Source: Musa acuminata AAA Group (Eukaryota > Streptophyta > Magnoliopsida > Zingiberales > Musaceae). Taken from it: a DNA stretch of 64,000 nt. The notes under the pieces are model-generated. The model saw only the letters and a list, made by a program, of their open reading frames with translations, ran no database searches and had not been told where the DNA came from. The position numbers and the translations under genes were made by a program. Positions within the stretch are counted from its first letter, which is position 1. The number at the start of each line of letters is the position of its first letter. Positions 10,822 through 21,884 of the stretch are shown piece by piece. Location of the stretch: positions 20,259,501-20,323,500 of the forward strand of contig NC_088359.1 of assembly GCF_036884655.1 (NCBI RefSeq), read 5' to 3'.

Positions 10822-11460
10822 TGTGGTCCAATCTATATGCTGCTGCTTTGATGTGTTCCAAAATTTGGTAGGGTCCATAGAACTGAGGTGAAAGCTTCAT
10901 AGATGCTCTGGTCTAAATTGATGTTTGCTTGTATGGCTGGAGCCGTCGGAAGACCCAATCTCCTACTAAAAATTTTCTTTCGCCTTTGTATTGATCATAT
11001 TGTTGTTTCATCCTTGCTTGGGCTGCAGTGAAATTATCTTTTTGTAACTTCAGCATTTTATCTCTATCCTGTAGTTCCCTGTCTACTTGTTCTACTTTAG
11101 AGGTGCCTAACACATATTTTGGGATCACAGGGGGAGGTCAACCATACATAGCCTCATAGGGAGTACATTTTGTGGATGAATGATAAGTTATATTATACTA
11201 CCACTCGGCTCAGGGAAGCCACTTTGTCCACTCTTTTGGCTGGTCACTAGTGAAGCATCTGAGGTATGTCTCCAAACACATGTTCACCACTTCAGTCTGG
11301 TCGTCGGTTTGTGGATGACATGCCATACTCATTTTCAATTTAATGTCCTGTATTTGGAAGAACTCTGTCCAAAATCTACTAGTGAAGGCCCTATCATGAT
11401 CACTTACAATAGATCTCGGCATCCCATGCAATTTTATAATATTCTTTTTCTCCTTTTTTA
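10822..11460 (-). pseudogene. Ty3/gypsy integrase (G2)
   Basis: Read leftward: integrase core ([21 protein letters not shown]...[21 protein letters not shown], 11431-11220), then the C-terminal region (KLQKDNFTAAQARMKQQYDQ...FLVGDWVFRRLQPYKQ, about 11060-10925). The DDE-type D of SDHD is visible, and the E of the QTEVVN block is in place. The zinc-finger part upstream is lost: about 11461-11526 joins straight into RNase H sequence. The chromodomain end is cut away where the C-type LTR fragment abuts. Confidence 0.85.
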
Positions 11461-11526
11461 AGTTATTTTATAATCATATCCAAGAAGCTTTGTTACCTAT
11501 TTTTGTTGCTTGGGGGAAGATATCTT

Positions 11527-12924
11527 CTACTCTAAGAAATATTTTAGGCTTTCATGGTCGGTCTTGATTTGAAAGCATCGCCCGATCAAGTATAGTCTCC
11601 ATTTGGCCACCGCATGCATAATCGCGAGCATCTCCTTGTCGTAAATAGTCATCTTGAGATGGGAAGGAGATAACGTCGTATTGGTATAAGCGAGGGGGTG
11701 GCCATCTTGCATTAGTACAACACCAATTCCGACTTTGGAGGCATCAGCTTCAATAACAAAAGTCTTACCGAAGTCAAGTAGTGCTAGTACGGGCATTGTC
11801 ATCATTGCGGCTTTAAGTTCGTCGAAGGTGTTGGTGGCTTTGTTCGACATTGGAAAGCATCTTTTTCTAAGCAAGAAAGTAAGGGTTGCACTAATCTTTT
11901 TATAGTTTTTCATGAACTTGCAGTAGTAGCCTATTAAACTGAGAAAGCCGCGTAGCGATTTTATGTTCCTCGAGGTCAGCCAATTCTGCATTGCTTTAAT
12001 TTTGGAAGGGTCTACTGTTATACCTTCCTCTAATATGATATGCCCAAGATATTCCACCTTCTGTTGAAGAAAGCTGCGCTTTGATTTTTTGACAAAAAGA
12101 ATATGTTCTCACAAAATCATTAAAATAATTCGTAAGTGCTGAAAATGACTTTCAAGAGAAGGGCTGTAAATAAGGATATCATCGAAGAAAATCAACACAA
12201 ACTTACGAAGATAATTCTGGAAAATATCATTCATAAGGCTCTGAAATATGGAGGGAGCATTGGTGAGACCAAAGGGCATTACCAAAAATTCATAGTGGTT
12301 GTTATGAATTTGAAAGGTTGTTTTCGGTATGTCTTCTTCGCACACTCGTATTTGATGATACCTGGATCGAAGGTCCAGCTTTGTGAAGACTCGTGCTCCC
12401 TTTAATTCATCAAGCAATTCATCTACTATTGAAATAGGGTATTTGTCCATAACGGTTATACCGTTGAGAGCTCAGTAATCAACGTACATTTGCCATGTTC
12501 CGTCCATCTTTTATATGAGGAGCACCAGTGAAGAGTAGGGGCTGCAACTTGGCCGAATAACTCCTATTTCAAGCATCTCTTTTATAATCCTTTCTATTTC
12601 ATCCTTTTGGAGATTTGAATACTGATATGGCAGAGTATTTGCTAGAGATTTGTTGGGAAGAATCAGTATACAATGATCATACCAATGGGTAGGAGGTAGG
12701 TTGGGCGGTTTGTCAAATATATCTAAAAATTCACCAAGCAAAGAAAGTGGGTTTGGATCTTCAAATTTTGTTGGCTTTCCCTTAGTTTGCTGCTCAAGTT
12801 GTACCAAAAAGTCACTGCATACTTTGTGCAAAACCTTCTCTATTCGTTGTGTGCAAATCGTCGTTACGTCATCCCCACGTTTCTCGTGCAGTATCACCTG
12901 TTTTCCCTTACTATAAAATTTCAT
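11527..12924 (-). pseudogene. Ty3/gypsy reverse transcriptase and RNase H (G2)
   Basis: Three minus-strand ORFs carry successive parts. 12924-12511 is the linker and RT start (EIERIIKEMLEIGVIRPSCSPYSS). 12450-12109 is the RT core with [34 protein letters not shown] and the catalytic block FFDDILIYS. 12057-11527 is RT thumb and RNase H (FVIEADASKVGIGVVLMQDG, YDKEMLAIMHAVAKW). The active-site aspartates are kept but frame changes near 12100 and 12490 separate the parts. It would copy element RNA into DNA. This copy cannot make one protein. Confidence 0.92.
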
Positions 12925-12949
12925 AATTAATTTCGCAAAATTTTAGGAA

Positions 12950-14104
12950 ACATCACCTAATGTCATCAACCATTTGATGTCGAGCACGACCTCATAATCA
13001 TCAAGAAATATCACCTAATGCCATCAGTCATTCGATGTCAAGCATGACCTCATAATCATCAAGAGGGAGGAGGAAGAAATATGCAATTATCTCTTGATCC
13101 TGCAGCAATAGTTTCACTCGCGGGTGATCACACTTCAAAATTTATCCGTCGGTGACCTTAACATCAAACCTGCTGCAATTCTCGATAGGTAAGGCCATCC
13201 GGATAGCAACATTTCTGTTCATAAAATTATTAGTGCTCCTGGTGTCAATAAGAACAGTGATAGGTTGTTGCTTTAGAAGTCCTCATACTTTCATCATTTG
13301 CAAGTTCACGTAACCGGCAAGGGCATGCATCGTAATATCAACCAGTGGCTATTCTTCATCAATGATCTCTTCCTTATGCTCCTGGACCTCCTCCTCTATG
13401 TATTCAAAAGGTTTAATCAGTAGGAGGCGGCCCCTTTTGCAGCGATTAGCGCGGTTCCACGGCTCGTCACAATGCCAACAAAGACCCTTTGCTGATCGGT
13501 CATGTAATTCTTCTCTTGTTAATTTTTTTAGTAGCGATGGATAGCTGGGAGCAGAAGGAGGTTTATATATCATGGGCCTAGGAGAGATTCTCATCCTCTG
13601 AGCATCTTGGTTGAGCCATTCTTCTTGTATTCGGGCGAAAGAACTTGTAGCTGTCATGGTACGAGGTTGTCATGCCTTAACCTCCCCTTTTATCTCTGGC
13701 TTGAGTCCTTCGATGAATGTTCCTAATAATTGATGGTCAGTCCAATCATGAGCAAGGTATGATAGCTTCTCAAACTTGGTTTGGTACTCTTAAATCATAG
13801 ATGTTTGTTGAATCTTTGCAAGTTGGCCATCGATATTTTCACACTCTGTAGGTCCGAAACGATTCAGTAGTGCATTCTTAAATTGATTCCACGTCAAAGC
13901 CCCATGATTGTATTCCAATCAATTGTATCATTGAATAGCATCTCCTTCAAGATGGATGACAGCAATTCCCACCATAGCATCATCCAATGTCTGGTACTAG
14001 CGAAAGTAACATTCGGCGTGCAAAATCCACCTCGTCGGGTCTCTTTCTTCCCATCACGGGAAATCCACCCTCATGCGTGGCTAAAGCATGTCTGAGGGTT
14101 GTCC
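12950..14104 (-). pseudogene. Ty3/gypsy gag and protease (G2)
   Basis: Read leftward from 14104: Gag (HEGGFPVMGRKRPDE near 14075-14030; KFEKLSYLAHDWTDHQLLGTF near 13780-13720), then a knuckle CWHCDEPWNRANRC near 13500-13455 in which the usual His is not at its place, then an acidic linker. Protease follows near 13260-13200 with LIDTRSTNNF where families of this kind usually have an Asp-Ser/Thr-Gly triad, so the site is damaged. The N-terminal part of gag is cut at 14104 by insertion of the outer C-type copia element. The expected continuation is only partly seen at 58632-58934. Confidence 0.85.
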
Positions 14105-16395
14105 TATTGAATCTCGTATTTTGATGATAAAACCAATTGATAAGTGTTTGTGTTTTAATCTGCATTTTAAGTGATGCAGGGTGCTTCGATTAAGATGAGA
14201 CAATTAAAGCAGGAAGAATCATGTTGGGCTGGGGGAAAACATGTTAGAAGATTGGATGTCGGGTCGAAGGATCGGTCAATGTATCGATCGAAGGCTTCGG
14301 GCCATGGATTCGGGCATTGGGCCAAGAAGAGCGGATATTGCGCCAAGGATATCGAAGTTGCAGAGTTAACTGGTCGATTGGGCAATAGGCCACAAGAGAG
14401 GACGATGCGCCAAAGAATCGGACGAAGGGTCGAGGGACCAATGACATGCCAGATAACATTATTAAAGCTTAGTATTAATTGTCTAGATCAAAGTGTGTTT
14501 TATATATGCAGGATTAACTATGATAGTAAGGCATGTAAGAAAATGAAGTCCCGAAGTCAAGGATGTGATTTCGTTGGGAGTTCAAGAGTTCGTCGGAAGT
14601 TCTGTCGGAACCAATCGAGAAGTCTCGAAGCTTGCTAAAGAAACTCATTGGAACTCACCAAGAACATCATCGTGAAGTCCAGGAGCTTGCTGGGAGTCCG
14701 CCGGAACATTACCGAGAGATCGTCGGAAGTTCGTCGGAAGATCGTTGAAAGCTCGCCGGAAGAATAGACATAGGGACTTGTTTAGCTTAGCAAATGTCTT
14801 AGGATTTTGTAGTTAGCACGTAATTGGGCTTAGATTTAGGCCAACCCAATTAGGGACCATCTAGGCCCATGTAAGAACTGTGTTGGGCCCAATAAGTGGC
14901 CCAAACAAAGCCCCAAGAAGTCTCACTATCGTGGTATAGTCTTTGAGACTGTGTCAGACGGTGGTACCGCCAGTCTGGGCAGTTGTACCGCCCTTGGCAG
15001 GGTACCAGGCAATGGTACCGCCCAGCCCTGCCCCCCCCCAAGCGATGGTACCGCCAGACCTAGGCGGTGGTACCGCTCAGGACAGTGTTAGTGTCGATTG
15101 ACACTAGGCGATGGTACCACCCAACGCAGGTGGTTGTACCGCCCGTGCCCGAGGAACCCAAGATGGGAAAGTTTTAAAACCGGATTCGATAATATTCCAT
15201 AAGTTCAAATCCAAAGAAAGCAAGAAAACTCTTATTCGAGTTTTCCAATAAGTGTAGTTCGTCCCATTAAAAAAGGGATGACGAATGAGAGAGTGACCCT
15301 CTTGAAAGCCGAACATAGCCATTTCTCATGGGTGTTAAACCAACTGAGAAATCACGAGGCTTTGATACCAATTGTTAGGATCAAGGGTCGGCACTAAGAG
15401 GGGGGGTGAATTAGTGCAGCGGTAAAATAACGTCGGTTTAAAAACTTCCTTGTGTTAAAACTGTTTCCGACGTAAAACCGTTTCATAAAGGTAATACTTT
15501 GAAAGCATACATAAAAGAGTAATGGATATAAAGACTCGGTTTACAGTAAGGTAAATAGCAAGAATAAAACACAAACTAGATTTTAGAGTGATTCGATCAA
15601 CGTGACCTACATCCACTTTCGGCTTCCTCCTCCGACAAGGTCACTAGCGTCCACTAGAGGCCTTCCTTCAATAGGCGAAGGCCAATCACCTTTCACACCC
15701 CTTTTCTCCTTTTACTGAGTTTAGCACTCACTTACTCCTCTCTCAAACTAGTCTAACACTTAGAAGAGAGAGAGGAGATTGCACAAGATTTTAGCAGCGT
15801 TTCTTTCTTTTTAAACTCTTTGTGCTTGTGTGCTTTAACTAGGGATGAGAGGGGTATTTTTAGGCTCCAGGAATAAACTTGGAGCCTAAAAATACCCCTC
15901 TCATCCCTGGTTAAAGCACACAAGCACAAAGAATTTAAAAAGAAAGAAACGTTACTAAAATCTTGTGCAATCTCCTCTCTCTCTTCTAAGTGTTAGACTA
16001 GTTTGAGAGAGGAGTAAGTGAGTGCTTATAAGGGTTGACTCCTAAACTTGGTAAAAAGAGAAGAGGGGTGTAAAAGGTAATTAGCCTTCACCTATTGAAG
16101 GAAGGCCTCTAGTGGACGTCGGTGACCTCGTTGGAGGAGGAAACCGAAAGTGGATGTAGGTCACGTTGACCGAACCACTCTAAAATCTGGTTTGCATTTT
16201 ATTCTTGCTATTTACCTTACTGCAAATTGAGTCTTTACATCCACTACACTTTTACGTATGCTTTCAAAGTGTTACCTTTATGAAACGGTTTTATGTCGGA
16301 AATGATTTTAATCGCAATGAAGTTTTTAAACTGACGTTATTTTTTACCGCTGCACTAATTCATCCCCCTCTTAGTGCTGACCCTTGATCCTAACA
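14105..16395 (+). repeat. 5' LTR of the outer C element, containing an inverted segment
   Basis: It starts TATTGAATCTCG (terminal TG decayed to TA) and ends GATCCTAACA at 16395, followed by the primer site. U3 carries palindromes of the form GGCGGTGGTACCGCC at about 14955-15140. At about 15172 the LTR is broken by an inverted copy of its own downstream end (15172-15869). It resumes at about 15880. The TATA region is altered (CTAAAAATACCCC near 15885). Confidence 0.8.
15175..15322 (-). pseudogene. gag: inverted 5' fragment of C-type gag
   Basis: About 50 codons beginning MAMFGFQEGHSL and reaching LWNIIESGFK, facing left, inside the inverted repeat. It ends where the sequence returns to LTR U3 at about 15172. 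It is a passenger of the inversion and not an independent gene. Confidence 0.85.
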
Positions 16396-16397
16396 AT

Positions 16398-16409
16398 TGG
16401 TATCAGAGT
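16398..16409 (+). other. primer-binding site of the outer C element
   Basis: TGGTATCAGAGT, two bases after the LTR end CCTAACA. It complements the initiator-Met tRNA 3' end except for the last base, which is C in the other copies. Confidence 0.85.
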
Positions 16410-16445
16410 CTCGTGATTTCTTAGTTGGTTTAAGACCCAAGGAAA

Positions 16446-17378
16446 ATGGCTCTTTTCGGCTTTCAAGAGGGTCATTCTCTCAGTCATCCTCCCTTTTTTA
16501 ATGGAACAGACTACACTTATTGGAATACTCGAATGAGAGTTTTCTTGCTTTCTTTGGATTTGAACTTATGGAACATTATCGAATCCGGTTTTAAAAGGTC
16601 TTCTCTTCCAGTGATAGATTGGAATGATTCGAAGAAGAAGACTTTTTCTTTAAATGCTAGGGCTATGAATGCCTTATTTTATGCTTTAGAAGTTTAATCG
16701 AATTTCTATGTGTGAAACGATTTTCAAAATTTGGCATACTCTCGAAATCACACATGAAGGCACTAAAAAGGTTAAAGATTCGAAAATCAATCTTTTATTG
16801 CATGATTTTGAATTTTTTTGAATGAAACCAAGCGAAACAATTGTTGACGTATACACTCGTTTTACGGATGTCGTCAATAGTTTAAAAGCTCATGGTAAAA
16901 AGTTTTCGAATCTTGAACTTGTGAATAAAATTTTACGCTCACTTTCTAAAACTTGGGATTCAAAAGTAACCGCTATTCATGAATCAAAAAATTAAATATT
17001 TTTTTGTTCGAATAACTTATCGGGTCTCTAATGACTTGTGAAATGACGTGCAATGTATGTGAAGAACTCGAGAACCACCTTCCAAAGAATAGGAAGGATT
17101 TCAAACTTAGAACATTTGAAGACTACTCGAGCATAAGCTCAAGTGATGGTGAACTTGAACTCACTAAGAAATTTAAAAAGTCCATAAAATAAAAATTAAA
17201 AATTAAAAAGAATGCAACTATTTGCTTTGAATGCAAGAAGAAGAATAAAAATTGGGATGAATCGAGCTCCTCCGAAAACGAGGAGAAAATCAAGAAAGGC
17301 GAGGTGGCAAACTACGCCTAAACGACTTTCGACGATGAGGGAATCGAAACCCTATTAATTTACTTCAAAATTACATGA
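16446..17378 (+). pseudogene. gag: C-type gag of the outer element (decayed)
   Basis: The start MALFGFQEGHSL is followed by the copia Gag N-terminal domain (FNGTDYTYWNTRMRVFLLSLDLNLWN). A deletion near 16690 and several stops break the frame. The tail reads CFECKKKNKNWDESSS...YFKIT and then TGA. As in the other two C copies, the second half of the zinc knuckle (GHX4C) is missing and the ORF ends long before the usual Gag length. Confidence 0.85.
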
Positions 17379-19127
17379 TGCTTTTCATGATATATTTTTT
17401 AAATTTAGTTTAGAATTAATTTTTCTTGAAAATTACATGTTTAAAAATGAAAATGCAAAAATTATGATCTAATTTTGAAAATGATAATGAAAATTACATG
17501 TTTTATGTTAATGGAATAAAATGTTAGATTTAAATCTAATGATGATCTTATGAATGTTTTTTAAGAAGTAATAATATGTATCATATTGATTTCCATTGTT
17601 ATTTCTTGATTTTAATTAAATGAAATCATGTTTGATTTAAAGTAATGCATAATGATGTAATGAAAATATTAAATATTTTGATACCATGATTGACGACTTT
17701 ATGCATGAGATTTTAAAGTTATAGATGATGATTTTTGTGATTTATTGTTCTTGATGTTTTTATGACGAAATTCACTTTTCGATGCTAAAAGTTGATGCAT
17801 GTTTTTATTTGCAATAAAAAGATAAACGCATACTTGTATTAAACCAATAACTTAAGATGAAACATCTTTATCTTATTGTTTTTTTGATAAAAGATTAATG
17901 AATCCATATATATTATGCTTTTGTGAATCTCTTGGACTATGAAAATGATTTGATGAATTTGAATGAGTTTTATCGAAATCATAATCTCTTATGAAATCTT
18001 TTATATGAATCAAGATTTTTCATGATCTTCTAAGAATTCTTTACGTTGTTTATTTAATAGGAGATTTGTTAAAATTAATCACGGTTTCTCTTGATTTTTC
18101 GGAATTATAATTTTTATGATTCATAATGAATTAAGAGATATTATACATGAATCAAGATCGTTTATGTGTTCTCTCATGACATCTCTTAAAGTTTATGACT
18201 TGAATTTATGAAGGATATCTCAACATCAAATTCTTTTTTATATTCTTCATGTGATGATATGAATGCATGAAACACTTATGATATTATTTTGATGCATGCA
18301 ATGATGAAATATTCATGATGAAAAATTGTTTTGATATTCACGACTTGATTTTTCATCTTTGTTATCTTACCTTTGTCATAATTTTAAAATTGATGTAAAG
18401 GGTCTTTCCTTTTTGACAATGACAAAGGGGGAGCAAAACTTGCTAGAAAGTAAATTTGCTAGCTTGCACAATTCGAAAAGAGGCAAACTTGCTAGCTTGC
18501 TAATCTAAACAAGGAAGCAAGAAGTGCTATCTTGCAAATCTCAAGAGAAGCAATGTTTGCCAAGTTACACATTTCAAAAAGAGGCAAAATAGTCCATCTT
18601 GCACATCTCAAAAGATGTAAAATTTTGCTAACTTTTTTATGTATAAAATTGGATAGCTTGCATACTATAAATTTGCATACCAAAAGTGCTATCTTGCCTA
18701 TCTCAAGATGCAAAACATGCTAACCTGCACTTTACAACGGAAGCAAAATTGCAAGCTCAAACATTGCAAAGGAAGCAAAAAATTGCTAGCTTGCAACTTG
18801 CATATTTCAAGAAGCAAGAGTTGCTTCCTTGATCATCTCTAATTTGCTAGCTAGCATGATGTAGAACTTGCTATCTTGAACATTATAAAGAAATGCTATC
18901 TTGCATTGCTAGCTTGTTTATTGTAAAACTTGCATATCTAAAACTTGATAGCATAAATGTTCTAAGCATGATGTAACACTTGCTAAATTTTCTAGCTTCA
19001 AATTGGATGAAGATAAAACTTGATATTATGTTTCTCATGCAATGAGTTGAACTTATATTTCTAAACACATGAATAGTTGGACTTCTCCTTTTTGTCGATG
19101 ACAAAGGGGGAGAAGTATGTTGATATT
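17379..19127 (+). other. 3' non-coding region of the outer C element (first part)
   Basis: AT-rich, with no coding signal. Around 18410-18960 lies an island of short repeated words built on GCTAGCTTGCA, GCAAGAAGTGCTATCTTGC and AAGCAAAATTGC, bounded by two polypurine-like motifs (GACAAAGGGGGAG at 18425 and 19101). The same arrangement occurs in the two other C elements. The region is cut at 19127 (flank gatat) by the B complex and continues at 58207. Confidence 0.75.
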
Positions 19128-20345
19128 GTTGAATCTCGAATTTTGATGATGAAATCAATTGATGGGTTAATTGATCTAATCCATATTATTGAAGTTAAGT
19201 GTGCAGGATTAACTACGATAGCCTGAAAACATAAAGCAAGGATACCGGAGTCAAGTTCGATGAACGTTTGAGAGTCCGAAGATTCATCGGGAATGTTGCC
19301 GGAACTAGCTGAGAATGAGTAGGGAGCTTGCCGAAGGGTTTTCGGAAGCTCGCCAGAAGGTACGTCGGAAGTTCACGGAGCTCACCGAGAAAGATCGTAG
19401 CTTGCCGAAGAAGCTCGTCGGAACTCGCCAAGATCAAATCGTGAAGTCTAGGAGCTTGCCGGGAGTCCGTAGAATACTTTCCTTAAGTTTATCGGAAGAC
19501 CACCGGAAGTTCACTGGAAGCTCGCTGGAAGATGTCTTGACTTGCAAACCTTGTAATAGCTTAGGAAATATCTTTAAATTCATAATTAGCATGTTAATTA
19601 GGGTTAGGATTAGGTGTTAATCCTATAACCCAAGTAGGGGTCAATTGGGCTCGAGTTCGGACTAGTTTGGGCCAAGTTTGGAGCCCAACCAGTGAGCTGA
19701 AATAGTGTAGGCGGTAGCACCGCCAGATTAGGCGGTGGCACCGCCCAGAACCCGAGAACTGAGCGGTGGCACCGCCCAGCACCCGAGAGGTCCGACAATG
19801 GCACCGTCGGACTGCGTGGTGGCACCGCTAGTACACTGTCAGTGTCAGACACTGACAGGCGGTGGCACCGCAACCGACAGGCAGTGGCACCACCAACCTC
19901 GAAAACCCAAGAGAACTCAAAATTTGGAGCCCAAATTTGAATCCTCTTGGGGCCTATAAAAACCCCTCAACTCTCAACTAAGATTACAACTTTTTTCAAA
20001 GCAATAGATTGAGATAAAGGTCTTAGAAAAGTCTTTGGCAAGTGTTGTCTTAAGTTGCTTGAGTGTTCACCTCCGTCTTTCTCTTCAAAAATTGTAAGAG
20101 TGTGAACCACTTGTAAAAGGTTGTAAGAGGGGTATTTGTCCTTCCCCTTCAAAGAGATTTGATAGTGGAAGTTGGGAGCCTCATTGAAGAAGGCTTCGCA
20201 AGTGGATGTAGGTCATTTGACCGAACCACTTTAAATTGGCGTGTTCATTGAATGTGTGAGTACTTACCTTTCTGCAATTGTTATCTACATAGCAGTAAGT
20301 TTCCGATTTTTAATTTACTCAAGTTACAATCAAAGCGAAATCTCC
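19128..20345 (+). repeat. B-type LTR 1, 3' end deleted
   Basis: It starts TGTTGAATCTCGAATTTTG. It has a U3 palindrome array at about 19705-19880 (GGCGGTGGCACCGCC type) and a TATAAAAA box at 19955-19962. At about 20345 it breaks within AAATCTCC and passes into A-type gag (CCCATGTTCAATGG). The LTR end, primer site and first gag codons are therefore missing. Confidence 0.87.
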
Positions 20346-21884
20346 TCCCATGTTCAATGGGACGGACTACACCTATTGGAAGACCCGAATGAGGATCTTT
20401 CTTATTTCTATGGATTTTAAACTTTGGAATCTTGTCGAAAATGGATTTTCGAAGTCTTCTCTTCCAATGATCGATTGGAATGAATTGGAGAAGAAGGCTT
20501 TCACTCTTAATGCAAAGGCTATGAATGCCTTATTTTGTGCACTTGATAAAAACGAGTTCAACCGTGTTTCGGTTTATGAAACCGCATTTGATATTTGGCA
20601 CACACTCGAAGTGACTCACGAAGGCACAAGTAGAGTGAAAGAGTCAAAAATCAATCTTTTGTTACATTCTTTCGAACTTTTCCGGATGAAACCGAGTGAG
20701 ACTATTGGCGACATGTTTACCCGTTTCACGGATGTCGTCAACGGTCTAAAAGGACTCGGAAAAAGTTTTTCAGATTTTGAGCTCGTAAATAAGATTCTAA
20801 GATCCCTTCCTAAGAGTTGGGATCCTAAAGTCACTGCTATTCAAAAGGCGGAAGATCTAAACAACTTCCCTCTTGAAGAACTAATCGGGTCATTAATGAC
20901 CTACGAGATGACTTACAAAGCTCATGAAGAGCAAGAAGACATCCTTCCAAAGAACAGGAAGGATATGGCACTTAGAACTTCAGAAGACCACTTTAGAGAA
21001 AACTCAAGTGATGAGGACTGTGACGATGACTTGGCACTTCTAATAAGAAAATTTAAAAAATTCATTAAAAGAAACAAGTTTAAGAATGACACAAAAAATA
21101 AACTTGAACCCAAGAAGGACCAAGTTATTTGCTACGAGTGCAAAAAGCTGGGACACTACAAAAGTGATTGTCCCCAAGTCAAAAAGAGAACATCAAAGAA
21201 GAAGGCACTCAAAGCAACGTGGGATGACTCGAGCGCGTCCGAAGAAGAGGAGTCCAACACCGAGCAAGTTGCTCATTACGCCTTAATGGCCATCGGAGAG
21301 GAGGTATCGAATTTAATAGATGCAGATTTATCATTTGATGAATTATTAAATGCCTTCCATGACTTATTTGATGAATGCAAGATTATTAGTAGAAAATACA
21401 AATTGCTAAAAAAGGAGCATGATAGTCTTACTTGTAATTTCGATAATTTAAAAACTGAATATCATGATAGTTTAGGTTCATGCATAAAATGCCATGATCT
21501 AGAAACTCTCCAAAAGGAAAACTTGCTACTTAAGGACACCTTGAAGAAATTCGAGATTGGTAGCAAGTCCTTGAACATGATCCTTGCAAACAAGGGTCAC
21601 GTTCCCAAAAGAAGTGGAATCGGATTTGTGAGAAGTCCTCACCAAAATCCAACCACCTTCATGAAAGACCCATCTTACATGTTCGACACCAAAGCAAATG
21701 CAACTTTTGTTGCAAACTTGGACACAAAACGCATTATTGTCCATTCAAGAAAATTAGTCCGAACAAATTAATTTGGGTTCCTAAAGGAACCATGATAAAT
21801 TCTATGCAAAATGATAAACAATGTAGATCTATTTTTTAGGCACCCAAAAGAAAATGGGTACCTAAAGATCATCCTTTCTTGTAG
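20346..21884 (+). pseudogene. gag: A-type gag, copy A2 (start missing)
   Basis: It is fused at its left end to LTR 1. From MFNGTDYTYWKTRMRIFL the frame is open for 473 codons to 21771. It includes the knuckle CYECKKLGHYKSDC (residues about 262-275) and a long charged, probably coiled segment rich in Lys and Glu (about residues 320-410). A one-base deletion near 21667 throws the second knuckle and tail out of frame, so the ORF ends at 21771. The usual frame would stop at the UAG 21882-21884. The same deletion is present in A3. Confidence 0.9.

Larger units (their letters stand above)
15172..16598. repeat. large inverted repeat (about 0.7-kb arms, 10-bp centre)
   Basis: The left arm, about 15172-15869, holds on the minus strand the first 50 codons of a C-type gag (ATG at 15322), the primer site and the LTR end. 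The right arm, about 15880-16598, has the same order on the plus strand (gag ATG at 16446). The centre is GGAATAAACT at 15870-15879, flanked by TAGGCTCCA and TGGAGCCTA. The arms differ by substitutions and small indels totalling about 20 bp, so it is not recent. RNA from either side would fold into a long hairpin. Confidence 0.9.

Noticed and set aside
18492..18723. Opposed short ORFs rich in Ala, Lys and Cys in the word islands of C elements
   Set aside because: They arise from the repeated words GCAAGC and GCTAGC in any frame; not conserved as proteins between the three C copies.
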